The translations under genes and the position numbers were made by a program. From positions 206,044 through 270,043 of the forward strand of contig PBYI01000009.1 of NCBI GenBank assembly GCA_002729525.1: a DNA stretch of 64,000 nucleotides, written 5' to 3'. Source of the stretch: Nocardioides sp. (GTDB taxonomy: Bacteria > Actinomycetota > Actinomycetes > Propionibacteriales > Nocardioidaceae). Below the pieces are notes generated by a model. It worked only from the letters and a program-made list of their open reading frames with translations, was not told where the DNA came from and ran no database searches. Below are positions 8,180-17,384 of this stretch, piece after piece (positions within the stretch are counted from its first letter, which is position 1; each line of letters begins with the position of its first letter).

Positions 8180-10312
8180 TCACGGGCGGTCCCGGCGGTC
8201 GGTGCGCGGGCCGCGGCCGCCGCGCGGCTCGGGCGCCGCCTGGAGCGTGCTGCTGCGCGCGTCGAACTCGTCGTACGCCGCCACGATCCGGCCCACGAGC
8301 CGGTGCCGCACGACGTCCTGACCGGTCAGACGCTGGAAGGAGATGTCGTCGACCTCGTCGAGGATGTCCTGGATGACCCGGAGCCCCGACTTCGTGCCGT
8401 TGGGCAGGTCGACCTGGGTGACGTCGCCGGTGACGACGATCTTGGAGCCGAAGCCGAGGCGGGGGAGGAACATCTTCATCTGCTCCGGCGAGGTGTTCTG
8501 CGCCTCGTCGAGGATGATGAACGAGTCGTTGAGCGTGTTGTGCGTGACGATGAAGTCGTCGGTGACGTAGAGGGAGTCCTCTGCGGCGACCTGGATGCAC
8601 ATCGTCTCGGCGCGCCCGGCAGGCTCGATGGACTCGATGAACCTCATCGGTCGGCCGCCACCGGTGGCGTCGTACTTCGCCGACTTCCTGGACAGACCAA
8701 ACGGCGTCCAACCGGCGGGCAGCCGGATGTCCAGCACGTGCGAGTCGTGGCGGTAGTGGACGTCGCGTCCTCTGGCCCGCCCCGGCCTGCGCCCGGACGT
8801 CGGCCGGGTACGGGTGTGGGCAACACCGCCGAGTGAGCGCACCAACCACACGACGTCGTCGCGGAGGCGAGCCGACGTGGTCGTGTACTGGATCCGGCAG
8901 GTGCGACCATCCTGGGTGACCGGCCCACCGTCGGTGTCCAGCAGTCCCCGGAGCAGCTCGATGCGGGTGCGCGCGTCGTTGAGTTTGTAGACGTCGGGGA
9001 CGAACTTCGTCGAAGAGGTGCAGCCGGCGAGTCCAAGCTCGCGCAGTGCGGTCGTCACCGGGTTGGCGATACGCAGTCCACCTCGACCGCCGTCGTCATG
9101 TCGGAGGACGAAGTCATACTCACCCTTCGCAACCAGCGAGATACCTGGCAGTGCCGCCTCGAGTGCCCTGGCCAGCTCGGGGTCCGCCGTGGTGAAGCTC
9201 GGCGTCGTCCGTGTCGTGATGCACCCGTCGCCGAGCAGGAGGCCCAGTGCGTACGGGTCGACGGGAACCGCCCTCCCGGGCAGATTGGCGAAGTCGAGCA
9301 GGGGGAGCTCGTACCGGTGAGCGTGCCCCTGGCGAAGGCCGTCGACCATGTCCTGCGTCTCGAGGGTGCGGCTCGTGCCCCGGCGACGATCGTCCGGAGT
9401 CTGCACGGTCCACAGATGCTCACCGCACGCGACGGTGGAGGCTCCGTCGCTCGTCGCCACCCGATACACGTCCTTCTCGCCCTGGGGGTAGACGCCGAGC
9501 ACCGGAGTGGGCATGCCGTTCCGCCCGATCACGAGGTCACCGACCTCCAGCGATCCCATGTCGACGAATCCGTCGGGAGTGAGCACCTGGGCGTCGAGCG
9601 GCTGCGCACGTCCCCGCATGTATGCCAGCGGGGCGACCTCGATCGTGCCGGCAGCCATCAGCTTGGGGATGGTCTCGGGGTCGATCATGTCGTGCAGCGC
9701 GTCGTAGAGCGGGCGCAGGTAGGGGTCGATCTTCTCGCTCAGCGTGCCCGGGAGGTACCCGAGCCGCTCGCCGGCCTCGACCGCGGGACGGGTGAGGATG
9801 ATCCGGTTGACGTCCTTCGACTGCAGCGCCTGCACGGCCTTCGCCATCGCCAGGTAGGTCTTGCCGGTGCCGGCCGGGCCGATGCCGAAGGTGACGGTGT
9901 GCCGGTCGATCGCCTCGACGTACCGCTTCTGGTTGAGCGTCTTCGGGCGGATCGAGCGGCCGCGGTTGCTGAGGATGTCGAGCGACAGCACGTCGGCCGG
10001 GCGCTCGGTCGTCTCGGCCCGCAGCATCTGCACCACGCGCTCGACGGTCTCGCCGGTCACGCCCTGGCCGGTGCGGATGATCGTCACGAGCTCGTCGAGC
10101 AGGCGCTCGGCGAGGGCGACCTCGGCGGGCGGGCCGTGCAGGGTGATGCGGTTGCCGCGGACGTGGACCTCGGCGTCGAAGCTGCGCTCGAGGATCCCGA
10201 GGTGCTCGTCACCGGGGCCCAGGAGGCTGACCATGTCGACGCTCGTCGGGACCACGACGGTGTGCCGGGTGCGCAGGTCGCCGCCGACGGGAGGATGGCT
10301 GGAGTGGGTCAT
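8180..10312 (-). CDS. phoH: PhoH-family ATPase interrupted by an intein
   Basis: A 710-residue precursor. The host part (353 residues after splicing) is a PhoH-like P-loop ATPase: an N-terminal KH-like region, then Walker A in [13 protein letters not shown] and Walker B in FIILDEAQN. PhoH proteins are cytoplasmic RNA-linked ATPases; in actinobacteria they sit upstream of ybeY as here. A 357-residue intein (residues 236-592) splits MRGR from [14 protein letters not shown], just before Walker B, the usual conserved insertion spot. The ATG at 10312 gives MTHSSHPP. A -10 TAGAAT (10363-10368, minus strand) implies a leader of about 45 bases. The ATPase should be inactive until splicing occurs. Confidence 0.92.
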   Translation of the reverse strand: MTHSSHPPVGGDLRTRHTVVVPTSVDMVSLLGPGDEHLGILERSFDAEVHVRGNRITLHGPPAEVALAERLLDELVTIIRTGQGVTGETVERVVQMLRAETTERPADVLSLDILSNRGRSIRPKTLNQKRYVEAIDRHTVTFGIGPAGTGKTYLAMAKAVQALQSKDVNRIILTRPAVEAGERLGYLPGTLSEKIDPYLRPLYDALHDMIDPETIPKLMAAGTIEVAPLAYMRGRAQPLDAQVLTPDGFVDMGSLEVGDLVIGRNGMPTPVLGVYPQGEKDVYRVATSDGASTVACGEHLWTVQTPDDRRRGTSRTLETQDMVDGLRQGHAHRYELPLLDFANLPGRAVPVDPYALGLLLGDGCITTRTTPSFTTADPELARALEAALPGISLVAKGEYDFVLRHDDGGRGGLRIANPVTTALRELGLAGCTSSTKFVPDVYKLNDARTRIELLRGLLDTDGGPVTQDGRTCRIQYTTTSARLRDDVVWLVRSLGGVAHTRTRPTSGRRPGRARGRDVHYRHDSHVLDIRLPAGWTPFGLSRKSAKYDATGGGRPMRFIESIEPAGRAETMCIQVAAEDSLYVTDDFIVTHNTLNDSFIILDEAQNTSPEQMKMFLPRLGFGSKIVVTGDVTQVDLPNGTKSGLRVIQDILDEVDDISFQRLTGQDVVRHRLVGRIVAAYDEFDARSSTLQAAPEPRGGRGPRTDRRDRP
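8537..9607 (-). other. Class 3-type intein with LAGLIDADG homing endonuclease, inside PhoH
   Basis: A 357-residue protein-splicing element in frame within phoH. It begins with Ala ([13 protein letters not shown]) instead of the usual Cys or Ser and ends in VTHN, followed by Thr as the +1 residue. It carries the three marks of class 3 inteins: Trp66 two residues after the block B His64, Cys337 at block F position 4 (MCIQV), and Thr355 just before the terminal His-Asn. Between the splicing blocks lies a two-motif LAGLIDADG endonuclease (LGLLLGDG near residue 121-128 and [11 protein letters not shown] near 220), both with the catalytic Asp, so homing may still be possible. Class assignment follows the published WCT-triad definition; splicing is inferred. 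Confidence 0.88.
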
Positions 10313-10418
10313 GGACGCCCCGGCGGGGGCTCGCCTTTCGGCTCGGGTGCTGAACCCCACCGATTCTAGTGGCCCGGCGGACAGCCTCCACACGGGTTTC
10401 CCGCGTACGGTGGCCCGC

Positions 10419-10760
10419 ATGCGAACCGGCGGCGACGGGGCGGACCCCGACGACTGGCCGAGCGAGCTGCGCGACGCGGGCATCGACCCGTGGGACGACT
10501 TCGTCCGCGACGAGTTCGACACCGACTTCTCCCCCGACAGCGACGCCCCGCCCGTGTGGTTCCCCGGTCAGCACCTGCCCGGGGACGCGCGCCGGATGGG
10601 ACTGACGCACCACGTGCCCGACGGTGCCCTGCTCGACTTCGCCGGCAATCTCTCCTCCCACAAGCCGCTGCACCGGGTGACGGCGTGGGTGCTGCTGGTG
10701 GTCTTCGGGCTGCCGGTGGTGTTCGCCCTGATGCGGATCTGGGTGGGTCTCACCGGCTGA
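10419..10760 (+). CDS. Small membrane protein of unknown function
   Basis: A 113-residue protein I do not recognise. The first 85 residues are acidic and Asp/Pro-rich (SELRDAGIDPWDDFVRDEFD), and one transmembrane helix follows near the C-terminus (VLLVVFGLPVVFALMRIWV, about residues 91-109), giving a tail-anchored layout. The ATG at 10419 is seven bases after TACGGT (10406-10411), a leaderless signal. It is divergent from phoH and 79 bases upstream of the iron-boxed gene. Confidence 0.65.
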   Translation: MRTGGDGADPDDWPSELRDAGIDPWDDFVRDEFDTDFSPDSDAPPVWFPGQHLPGDARRMGLTHHVPDGALLDFAGNLSSHKPLHRVTAWVLLVVFGLPVVFALMRIWVGLTG

Positions 10761-10809
10761 CCCGGCTCCTGAGGGTGCGGCTGTCCGTCTCCTGTGCGCG
10801 AACTGGGCG

Positions 10810-10828
10810 TGAGGTAAGGCTTGCCTTA
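10810..10828 (+). promoter_or_regulatory. DtxR/IdeR-type iron box over the promoter of the acyl-AMP ligase fusion
   Basis: TGAGGTAAGGCTTGCCTTA agrees at 14 of 19 positions with the palindromic consensus TTAGGTTAGGCTAACCTAA. It overlaps a -10 TAGGGT (10827-10832), so bound repressor would block RNA polymerase when iron is plentiful. Confidence 0.8.
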
Positions 10829-10839
10829 GGGTGTCGCTC

Positions 10840-13488
10840 GTGACGCCCTCGGTCCTGCTGCCCGCCGCGCCCCCGGCGCGCGCCGGCGCGCCCGCCGTCA
10901 CCGGCACCGGTGTCCACCTGGCCCGCGGCCTGCGCGACCACGGCCACCGCGTCGCTGTCGTCGCCGGCGGCGAGCCCACGACGTACGCCACCCTGGCCGA
11001 CCTGGTCGACGCCCGCCGCCGCATCCTCGGGAGCACCCGCTCGCTGGTGCTACTCGCCGCGCGCACCGACCTCGACACCGTCGTCACCCACCTCGCCGCG
11101 CTCGCCGACGGGCACGTCGTGCTGCCGGTCGACGCCGACCGGCCCGACCACGTCGCCGCGCTGGCGGAGACCTGGGACGTCGACGTGATCGCCGACGGTG
11201 CCGCCCTCGACGTACGCCGCCCTGCCGCGGCGCGCGAGCCCGCCCGGCTCCACGACGACCTCGCCCTGCTGATGTCGACGTCCGGCACCACCGGCTCACC
11301 GCGGCTGGTGCGGCTCGGGCGCGCCGGTGTCGAGGCCAACACCGACGCGGTCGTCGAGGCGCTGGGCGTGCGCTGCGACGACGTCGCGGCCCTGACGCTC
11401 CCGCTGCACTACTGCTACGGCCTCTCGGTGCTGCACACCCACCTGCGTATCGGCGCGACGGTCGTCCGGCCCGAGCACCCGGTCGCCACCGACGGGTTCT
11501 GGGACGAGGCGGCCCGGCACGCGGTGACGACCTTCCCCGGCGTGCCGCACACCTTCGAGCTGCTGGAGCGGCACGGGTGGCCGTCGGTCGCCGACGGTCG
11601 GGCCGCCTCGGTGCGCTACCTCACCCAGGCCGGCGGCGCCATGCGGCCCGAGCGCGTGCGCGCGTGGGCCGAGCGCGGCGCCCGCGCCGGCTTCGACCTG
11701 CGGGTGATGTACGGCCAGACCGAGGCCACCGCCCGGATGACGGTGCTGCCCGCCGACCTGGCCGCCGTCCGCCCCGGCAGCGTGGGCCGTGCCGTGCCGG
11801 GCAGTCGGGTGCTCGCGGTCGACACCGGGGACCCCGACCGGGTACTCGCCGCCGGCGAGGTGGGCGAGCTGGTCCTGGAGGGGCCGGGCGTGATGCTCGG
11901 GTACGCCGAGAGCGCCGCCGACCTGGCACGCGGGCGCGACGTCGTACGCCTGCGGACGGGCGACCTGGGCCGGGTCGGCGCCGACGGGCTCGTCGAGGTG
12001 GTCGGCCGGACCGCAAGGTTCGCCAAGGTGCTCGGTCTGCGCGTCGACCTGGACCGGGTCGAGCGAGCGCTGGACGCCGCAGGCCTGCCTGCCCTCGTGG
12101 TCGACGGCGGCGACCACCTCGCCGTCCTGGTGCGCGGCGGCCACCGCCGCACCCTGCTCGCACGCGACGCCGCTGCCGACGCCACCGGGCTGCCGGTGCA
12201 CGCCGTCCGGGTCGCCGGTACGGGCGCGATCCCGCTCCTGGCCAGCGGGAAGCCCGACCGCTCCGGCGTGCTCGCCGCTGTGGCGGCTCTCGCCGGCGAC
12301 CGGGGCCCCGGCGAGACGGTCGCCGACCTCTACGCCACGGTCCTCGCGGTGCCCGCCCCCGCTCCGTCGGCGACCTTCGCCGGGCTGGGGGGCGACTCGC
12401 TGTCCTTCGTCGAGGCGTCGGTGCGGCTCGAGCGGCTGGTGGGCACCCTCCCCCACGACTGGCACGTGCGCCCGGTCGCCGAGCTCGATGCGCTCCGCAC
12501 GGCCCACGCAGACGCCCCGCCGCCGACCGCCCGGCGGACCGGGGTCGTGGTCGAGACCGGGGTCGTCGTGCGGGCGCTGGCGATCACAGCGGTGGTCGCA
12601 GGCCACGCCAACCTGCTCACCCTGCTCGGCGGCGCGCACGTGCTGCTGGTGCTGGCCGGGCACCAGCTCGCCCGCTTCCACCTCGCGCCCACCACCGCCG
12701 GCGACCGGGTGCGCGGGCTGCTGCGCGGTGCCGCCCGGGTGGCCGTGCCGACGGTCGTCTGGGCCGGCGCGGTCACCCTGGTGAGCGGGTTCTACCCGTG
12801 GACCACGGTGCTCCTCCTCAACGACCTGCTCGGGCCCGAGGGGTGGTCGGAGCCCGCGTGGTACCTGTGGTTCGTCGAGGTGCTCGTCGTGGTGCTGCTC
12901 GGCGCCGCCGCACTGTTCGCGGTGCCGGTCGTGCACCGCGCGGAGCGGCGCTGGCCGTTCGCGCTCCCGGTCGCCCTCACCCTGGCCGCGCTCACGACCC
13001 GGTTCGGGCTGGTGCCGCTGGCCGACGGCGACGTCATCCACCGCGCCCCGGCGGTGCTGTGGCTGGCCGGGCTCGGCTGGGCCGGCGCGCGGGCCACCAC
13101 CCCGACCCGACGGCTGCTCGTGAGCGCCCTCGCGCTCGCGGCGGTGCCGGGCTTCTTCGACGACCCCGCCCGCGAGGCGCTCGTGCTCGCAGGCGTGCTG
13201 GTGCTCGTCTGGGTACGCCGAGTCCGGCTCCCCCGCCCGCTCGTGGCGCCGCTGGCGGTGCTGGCGTCGGCGTCGCTGTGGATCTACCTCACCCACTGGC
13301 AGGTCTACCCGCACCTCGAGGACCGCTGGCCGCTCGCCGCGACCGTCTCCTCGCTGCTCGTCGGCGTCCTCGCGTGGCGGGCCTGGGAGTCCGGCGTACG
13401 ACGGCTGGCCGCGGTCAGGCGCCGGGTGGCGCCGTCATCGCCCGGTCGCCCGACAGCAGCACCGGCCGTGCCCCGGCCACGACGCTGA
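10840..13488 (+). CDS. Iron-regulated fusion: acyl-AMP ligase, carrier domain, membrane acyltransferase
   Basis: An 882-residue three-part protein. Residues 1 to about 480 form an adenylate-forming enzyme (STSGTTGSPRLVR from about 146, VMYGQTEATARM near 290, RTGDLGRVG near 373). A carrier domain follows, with the phosphopantetheine Ser520 in GGDSLSF. From about 565 to 860 is an acyltransferase_3-like membrane domain of roughly eight to ten helices, with YLTHWQVYPHLE near its end. A simple reading is that an acid is activated, loaded on the carrier and passed to an acceptor at the membrane. The iron box at 10810-10828 suggests a link to siderophores or iron stress; the substrate is unknown. 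GTG 10840 is chosen because TAGGGT lies seven bases before it; GTG 10831 would lie inside that box. The 3' end overlaps the convergent ABC ATPase gene by 74 bases. Confidence 0.8.
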   Translation: MTPSVLLPAAPPARAGAPAVTGTGVHLARGLRDHGHRVAVVAGGEPTTYATLADLVDARRRILGSTRSLVLLAARTDLDTVVTHLAALADGHVVLPVDADRPDHVAALAETWDVDVIADGAALDVRRPAAAREPARLHDDLALLMSTSGTTGSPRLVRLGRAGVEANTDAVVEALGVRCDDVAALTLPLHYCYGLSVLHTHLRIGATVVRPEHPVATDGFWDEAARHAVTTFPGVPHTFELLERHGWPSVADGRAASVRYLTQAGGAMRPERVRAWAERGARAGFDLRVMYGQTEATARMTVLPADLAAVRPGSVGRAVPGSRVLAVDTGDPDRVLAAGEVGELVLEGPGVMLGYAESAADLARGRDVVRLRTGDLGRVGADGLVEVVGRTARFAKVLGLRVDLDRVERALDAAGLPALVVDGGDHLAVLVRGGHRRTLLARDAAADATGLPVHAVRVAGTGAIPLLASGKPDRSGVLAAVAALAGDRGPGETVADLYATVLAVPAPAPSATFAGLGGDSLSFVEASVRLERLVGTLPHDWHVRPVAELDALRTAHADAPPPTARRTGVVVETGVVVRALAITAVVAGHANLLTLLGGAHVLLVLAGHQLARFHLAPTTAGDRVRGLLRGAARVAVPTVVWAGAVTLVSGFYPWTTVLLLNDLLGPEGWSEPAWYLWFVEVLVVVLLGAAALFAVPVVHRAERRWPFALPVALTLAALTTRFGLVPLADGDVIHRAPAVLWLAGLGWAGARATTPTRRLLVSALALAAVPGFFDDPAREALVLAGVLVLVWVRRVRLPRPLVAPLAVLASASLWIYLTHWQVYPHLEDRWPLAATVSSLLVGVLAWRAWESGVRRLAAVRRRVAPSSPGRPTAAPAVPRPRR

Positions 13489-14512
13489 CGTCGACCTCGG
13501 CGCCCACCGGCAGCCGGTGGCCGTGCCGCCCGGAGCGCACCGTGCGCCCGCTCGGCAGTCGTACGACGTGCACCGCGACCGCGCCCTGGTAGTCGACCCG
13601 CTCGACGACCGCGCCGCTGCCCGGCACCGCGCGCAGCGCGACCTCGTGCGGGCGGAGCATCACCTCGACCTCGGCGTCGACGCCGCCCCACCCGGGGACG
13701 GTCGAGACGACGCCGACCTCGCTGGTCAGCAGCGCGTCGCGCACGTGCGCGGGCAGGAAGTCGGCCTCGCCCATGAAGGTCGCCACGAAACGCGTCGCGG
13801 GCCGTTCGTAGACCTCCTCCGGCGTGCCGACCTGGCAGATCGCGCCGTCGCGCATCACCGCCATCCGGTCGCCCATCGCCAGCGCCTCGACCTGGTCGTG
13901 CGTCACCACGACCGCGGCGCTGCCGGACTCGCGCAGCACGGCCAGGGTGTCGGCGCGCACCTGGACGCGCAGGTTGGCGTCGAGGTTGGAGTAGGGCTCG
14001 TCGAGCAGCACGACGGCCGGCCGCGGCGCCAGCGCGCGGGCCAGCGCGACGCGCTGCTGCTCGCCGCCGGACAGCTCGTGCGGGGCCCGCTGCGAGAGGT
14101 GCGCCAGGCCGACGAGGTCGAGCACCTCGGCCACCCGGCCGACACGCTCGCCGCGGGGCAGCCCGTCGAGGCCGAAGGCGACGTTGCGGGCGACGTCGAG
14201 GTGCGGGAAGAGCGCGTGGTCCTGGAAGACCAGACCGACCCGGCGGCGCTCCGGCGGCACCCAGGCCCCCTCGCCCGCCACGGTGCGCCCGCCGACCGAC
14301 ACGGTGCCCTCGTCGGGCACCTCCAGCCCCGCGACCAGGCGCAGCAGGGTCGACTTGCCGCAGCCCGAGGGCCCGATGAGGGTGACGACCTCGCCCGGGT
14401 CGAGCGCGAGGTCGACCTCGCGGACCGCGGGCGTTCCGGCGTACGCCTTGGTCACCGACGACAGCGCGAGGGCCGTCGCCGGCGCCGTGGTGGGATCGGC
14501 GGCGGTGCTCAC
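13415..14512 (-). CDS. Ferric iron ABC transporter, ATP-binding subunit (FbpC-like)
   Basis: A 365-residue ATPase that would power uptake of Fe(III) through the permease encoded just upstream. Seen: Walker A (GPSGCGKST), the signature LSGGEQQR, Walker B (VVLLDEP) and the H-loop (VVVTHDQ). A C-terminal TOBE-type regulatory domain begins near residue 240. Its GTG start lies four bases after the permease stop, so it is the third gene of the operon from 17224. The last 74 bases overlap the end of the opposing acyl-AMP ligase fusion, with the two genes in convergent orientation. Iron as substrate follows from the substrate-binding protein and the iron box upstream; other metals or anions are less likely. 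Confidence 0.87.
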   Translation of the reverse strand: MSTAADPTTAPATALALSSVTKAYAGTPAVREVDLALDPGEVVTLIGPSGCGKSTLLRLVAGLEVPDEGTVSVGGRTVAGEGAWVPPERRRVGLVFQDHALFPHLDVARNVAFGLDGLPRGERVGRVAEVLDLVGLAHLSQRAPHELSGGEQQRVALARALAPRPAVVLLDEPYSNLDANLRVQVRADTLAVLRESGSAAVVVTHDQVEALAMGDRMAVMRDGAICQVGTPEEVYERPATRFVATFMGEADFLPAHVRDALLTSEVGVVSTVPGWGGVDAEVEVMLRPHEVALRAVPGSGAVVERVDYQGAVAVHVVRLPSGRTVRSGRHGHRLPVGAEVDVSVVAGARPVLLSGDRAMTAPPGA

Positions 14513-14516
14513 GGGG

Positions 14517-16208
14517 TCATCCTCGCCGGTCGGCCCCGCCGCGGAACGTCAGGGCCACCGGGACGACCGCCACGAGCACGATGAGCAGCGCCGGCAGGGC
14601 GGCCTGCTCCCAGAAGTTCTCCGAGGCCAGCTCGTAGACCCACACCGAGAGCGTCGTGAAGCCGAACGGGCGCAGCATCAGCACCAGCGGCAGCTCCTTG
14701 AGCGCGTCGACCAACACCAGCGTGAGTGCCACGCCGACTCCGCCGCGGGCCAGCGGGAGGTGCACGCGCGACAGCAGGCGGGTCGGGCCGGCGCCGAGCG
14801 ACAGCGCGCTCGCGCTCACCGACGGCGGGATCCGCACGAAGCTCGCGTCGACGGCCTGGTACGCCGGCGCGGTGAAGCGCACGACGTACGCCACCAGGAT
14901 GCCGAGGACCGAGCCGGTGACCAGGATGCCGGTGCCGTTCGCGCTGCCCAGCGCCACCGCGAGCCGGTCGAGACCGACGAAGAGGGTCAGCACACCGATG
15001 CCCACGACCGCGCCCGGGACGGCGTACCCCAGCGTGGTGACCTGGGCGGCACCACGCACCCCCCGGCCCCCGCCGAGCCGGGTGGCGTGCGCGAGGACGA
15101 GCGACACGAGCGTGCAGGCCAGCGCGGCGACGACCGCGACGACCAGCGCGTTGACGAGGTGCTCCACGAAGCGTCCGTCGACGACCCGGCCGGCGTCGTC
15201 GGCCAGCGCCGAGGCCGCCCAGGTGACCAGGCGCAGCACCGGCAGCGCGAAGGCCAGCGCGAGCACCGTGCAGGCGGCTCCGCAGGCGGTCGCCGCGCGC
15301 CAGCCGTGCAGGCGCCGCTGCTCCAGGCCGCGCCCGCGCCCACCGCGCTGGTGGTAGCGCGCCCGGCCGCGCAGCGCCCGCTCGGTGGCGAGCACGGCCA
15401 CCGCGAACATCAGCACCAACAGCGCCAGCGACACCGCCGAGCCGACGTCGTAGGTGCCCTTCCAGGTCAGGTAGACGCCGACCGAGACGGTACGGACGTT
15501 GAAGTACTGCACGGTCGCGAAGTCGGTCAGCACCTCCATCGTCACCAGGGCCAGGCCCGCGGCCAGCGACGGCCGCGCGAGCGGCAGCAGCACCGTGCGG
15601 AACGCCCGGGCGCGCGAGGCACCCAGGCTGCGGGCGGCGTCGTACGCAGACGGGGCGAGGTCGAGGAACGCCGCCCGGGCGAGCAGGTAGACGTAGGGGT
15701 AGAGCGTCAGCGTCAGGACGACGACCGCGCCGCCGACCGAGCGCACCGGCAGGCCCGGCAGGTCCTCGCCGAGCACGGAGCGCAGCGCGCCCTGCACCGG
15801 CCCGGCGTAGTCGAAGGTGGAGAGGAACACGAAGCCGAGCACGTACGCCGGCATCGCCAGCGGCAGCACCAGCAGCCACGACAGCACCCGCCGCAGCGGG
15901 AAGTCGTAGGCGCTGACGAGCCAGGCCAGGCCGGTGCCGAGCACGCCGGTGCCGATGGCGGTGCCGGCGAGCAGCAGGAGCGTGGTGACCACCATCGAGC
16001 CCGTGCTGGACGGGAGCGACACCGGACCCTGCGCGGCGCCGTACACCGCGACGGCCACGACGGGCGCGGCGACGACGGCCGCGACCAGCACGGCGGCCAG
16101 CGACCAGGTGCGACGTCCGCGCCCCGGGCGCGCCCAGCCACGCCGCCGGCGCCGAGGCCCTGGGTCCTGGCTCGCGGCGGGTGCCGGGACGGGGGCGAGG
16201 GCGGTCAC
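14517..16208 (-). CDS. Ferric iron ABC transporter, fused permease (FbpB-like)
   Basis: A 563-residue inner-membrane protein with two tandem BPD_transp_1 domains, about twelve helices, so one chain can form the whole channel. Each half has an EAA-type loop that contacts the ATPase: AYDAARSLGASRARAFRTV near residue 188 and SASALSLGAGPTRLLSRV near 470. Fused permeases of this kind are typical of Fbp/Sfu/Hit iron transporters. The GTG start overlaps the stop of the binding-protein gene (GTGA). The N-terminal 30 residues are basic and proline-rich, placing that end in the cytoplasm. Confidence 0.87.
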   Translation of the reverse strand: MTALAPVPAPAASQDPGPRRRRRGWARPGRGRRTWSLAAVLVAAVVAAPVVAVAVYGAAQGPVSLPSSTGSMVVTTLLLLAGTAIGTGVLGTGLAWLVSAYDFPLRRVLSWLLVLPLAMPAYVLGFVFLSTFDYAGPVQGALRSVLGEDLPGLPVRSVGGAVVVLTLTLYPYVYLLARAAFLDLAPSAYDAARSLGASRARAFRTVLLPLARPSLAAGLALVTMEVLTDFATVQYFNVRTVSVGVYLTWKGTYDVGSAVSLALLVLMFAVAVLATERALRGRARYHQRGGRGRGLEQRRLHGWRAATACGAACTVLALAFALPVLRLVTWAASALADDAGRVVDGRFVEHLVNALVVAVVAALACTLVSLVLAHATRLGGGRGVRGAAQVTTLGYAVPGAVVGIGVLTLFVGLDRLAVALGSANGTGILVTGSVLGILVAYVVRFTAPAYQAVDASFVRIPPSVSASALSLGAGPTRLLSRVHLPLARGGVGVALTLVLVDALKELPLVLMLRPFGFTTLSVWVYELASENFWEQAALPALLIVLVAVVPVALTFRGGADRRG

Positions 16209-17224
16209 CGGTAGCCGGCGGCCTCGAGCACCTCCACGGCCTCGCCGTTGAGCGAGCCGTACGCCGACGCGTCGACCGGCATCCGCTCGAACTCACCGAA
16301 CGAGGCGACGAGCGGCTCGGGCTCGACGTCCGGGTTGACCGGGAGCTCGTGGTTGGCGTCGACGAAGGCGCTCTGCCCGTCGGTGGCCAGCCACTCCAGG
16401 AGCGCCTGGGCGTCCGCGGCGTTGTCGGAGCCCTCGACGACGCCGGCGCCGGAGATGTTCACGTGGGTGCCGGCGCCGTCCTGGCTGGCCCAGTAGAGCT
16501 CGACGCCCAGGTCGGGGTCCTCCTCCAGCAGCCGCGCCAGGTAGTAGTGGTTGGTGATGCCGACCTCGCAGCCGCCGGCGGCGATCGTCTCGATCTGCTC
16601 GACGTCGTTGCTCATGATCTGCACGTCGTTGGCGACCCAGCCCTCGACGACCTCCTGGGTGGCCTCGCGGCCCTGGAGGCCGATGAGGCTCGCGACCAGA
16701 CTCTGGGTGTATGACGCCGTCTCGTCGCGCATGCACAGCCGACCGGCCCACTTGGGGTCGGTGAGGCCGGCGTAGGTGTCCTCGGCGTCGAACTCGGCCG
16801 GGTCGACCTTCTCGGGGTCGTAGACGACCGTGCGGGCGCGCATCGCCAGGCCGAACCAGCGGCCGTCGGCGTCGCGCAGGTCGGCGGGCACCGCGCCCTC
16901 GAGCTCCGGGGAGTCGATCGCGGCGAGCTCGCCCTGCTCGGCGGCGTTCCAGAGGTTGCCGGCGTCGACGGTCATGAAGACGTCGGCGGGCGTGCCGTCG
17001 CCCTCGGCCTTGAGCCGCTCCAGCAGCTCGGCGTCGTCGCCGTACAGGAACTCCACGGTGATGCCGGTGTCCTCGGTGAAGTCGGCGAACGCCTCCTCCA
17101 GGTCGTAGTGGCGCGCGGAGTAGACTTGCAGGTCGGCCTCCTCGCCACCGACCAGGCCGCAGCCGGCGAGCGGCACGAGCGTGGCGAGTGCGATCAGGGG
17201 AAGTACGGCGCGGGTGCGCTTCAC
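16205..17224 (-). CDS. Ferric iron ABC transporter, substrate-binding lipoprotein (FbpA-like)
   Basis: A 339-residue extracytoplasmic binding protein with a lipobox ending at Cys22 (LAGC), so it is anchored to the outer face of the membrane. It starts with LQVYSARHYDLEEAF, typical of Fe(III)-binding family members, and NHYYLAR near residue 216 carries the adjacent tyrosines that coordinate iron in FbpA/FutA proteins. The GTG at 17224 has GAGGAG upstream at good spacing. An iron box lies 32 bases upstream, so the three-gene operon (binding protein, permease, ATPase) should be switched on under iron limitation. Confidence 0.88.
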   Translation of the reverse strand: MKRTRAVLPLIALATLVPLAGCGLVGGEEADLQVYSARHYDLEEAFADFTEDTGITVEFLYGDDAELLERLKAEGDGTPADVFMTVDAGNLWNAAEQGELAAIDSPELEGAVPADLRDADGRWFGLAMRARTVVYDPEKVDPAEFDAEDTYAGLTDPKWAGRLCMRDETASYTQSLVASLIGLQGREATQEVVEGWVANDVQIMSNDVEQIETIAAGGCEVGITNHYYLARLLEEDPDLGVELYWASQDGAGTHVNISGAGVVEGSDNAADAQALLEWLATDGQSAFVDANHELPVNPDVEPEPLVASFGEFERMPVDASAYGSLNGEAVEVLEAAGYR

Positions 17225-17255
17225 GTCGGGGCTCCTCGACGAGTCCGGGCGGGGT

Positions 17256-17274
17256 TTCGGTAAGGCTAACCTGA
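17256..17274 (-). promoter_or_regulatory. DtxR/IdeR-type iron box upstream of the iron ABC operon
   Basis: TTCGGTAAGGCTAACCTGA (plus strand) matches 16 of 19 positions of the TTAGGTTAGGCTAACCTAA consensus, the best of three in the window. It lies 32-50 bases before the binding-protein start. The sigma-factor gene on the other strand begins 111 bases away and is probably independent. Confidence 0.87.
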
Positions 17275-17384
17275 GTGCCTGCTGTGCAGAAATGTGCGGC
17301 CCGTCTCCCCGACCGTGTCAACCGGTCGCCGGGCTCACGCGTCGCACTAGCGTGACCAGCCATGCACTGCTCGGGACGGCACCG

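Noticed and set aside
8118..8183. 22-residue N-terminal extension of YbeY from the GTG overlapping the phoH stop
   Set aside because: Residues are atypical for YbeY and the internal GTG has AGGAGG at ideal distance; translational coupling remains possible.
11296..13314. Long minus-strand frame opposite the acyl-AMP ligase fusion
   Set aside because: Low-complexity shadow sequence; the plus strand has adenylation and carrier motifs.
17352..17354. Upstream GTG as start of the sigma factor
   Set aside because: It lies inside the likely -10 (TAGCGT) and has no ribosome site; GTG 17385 fits better.
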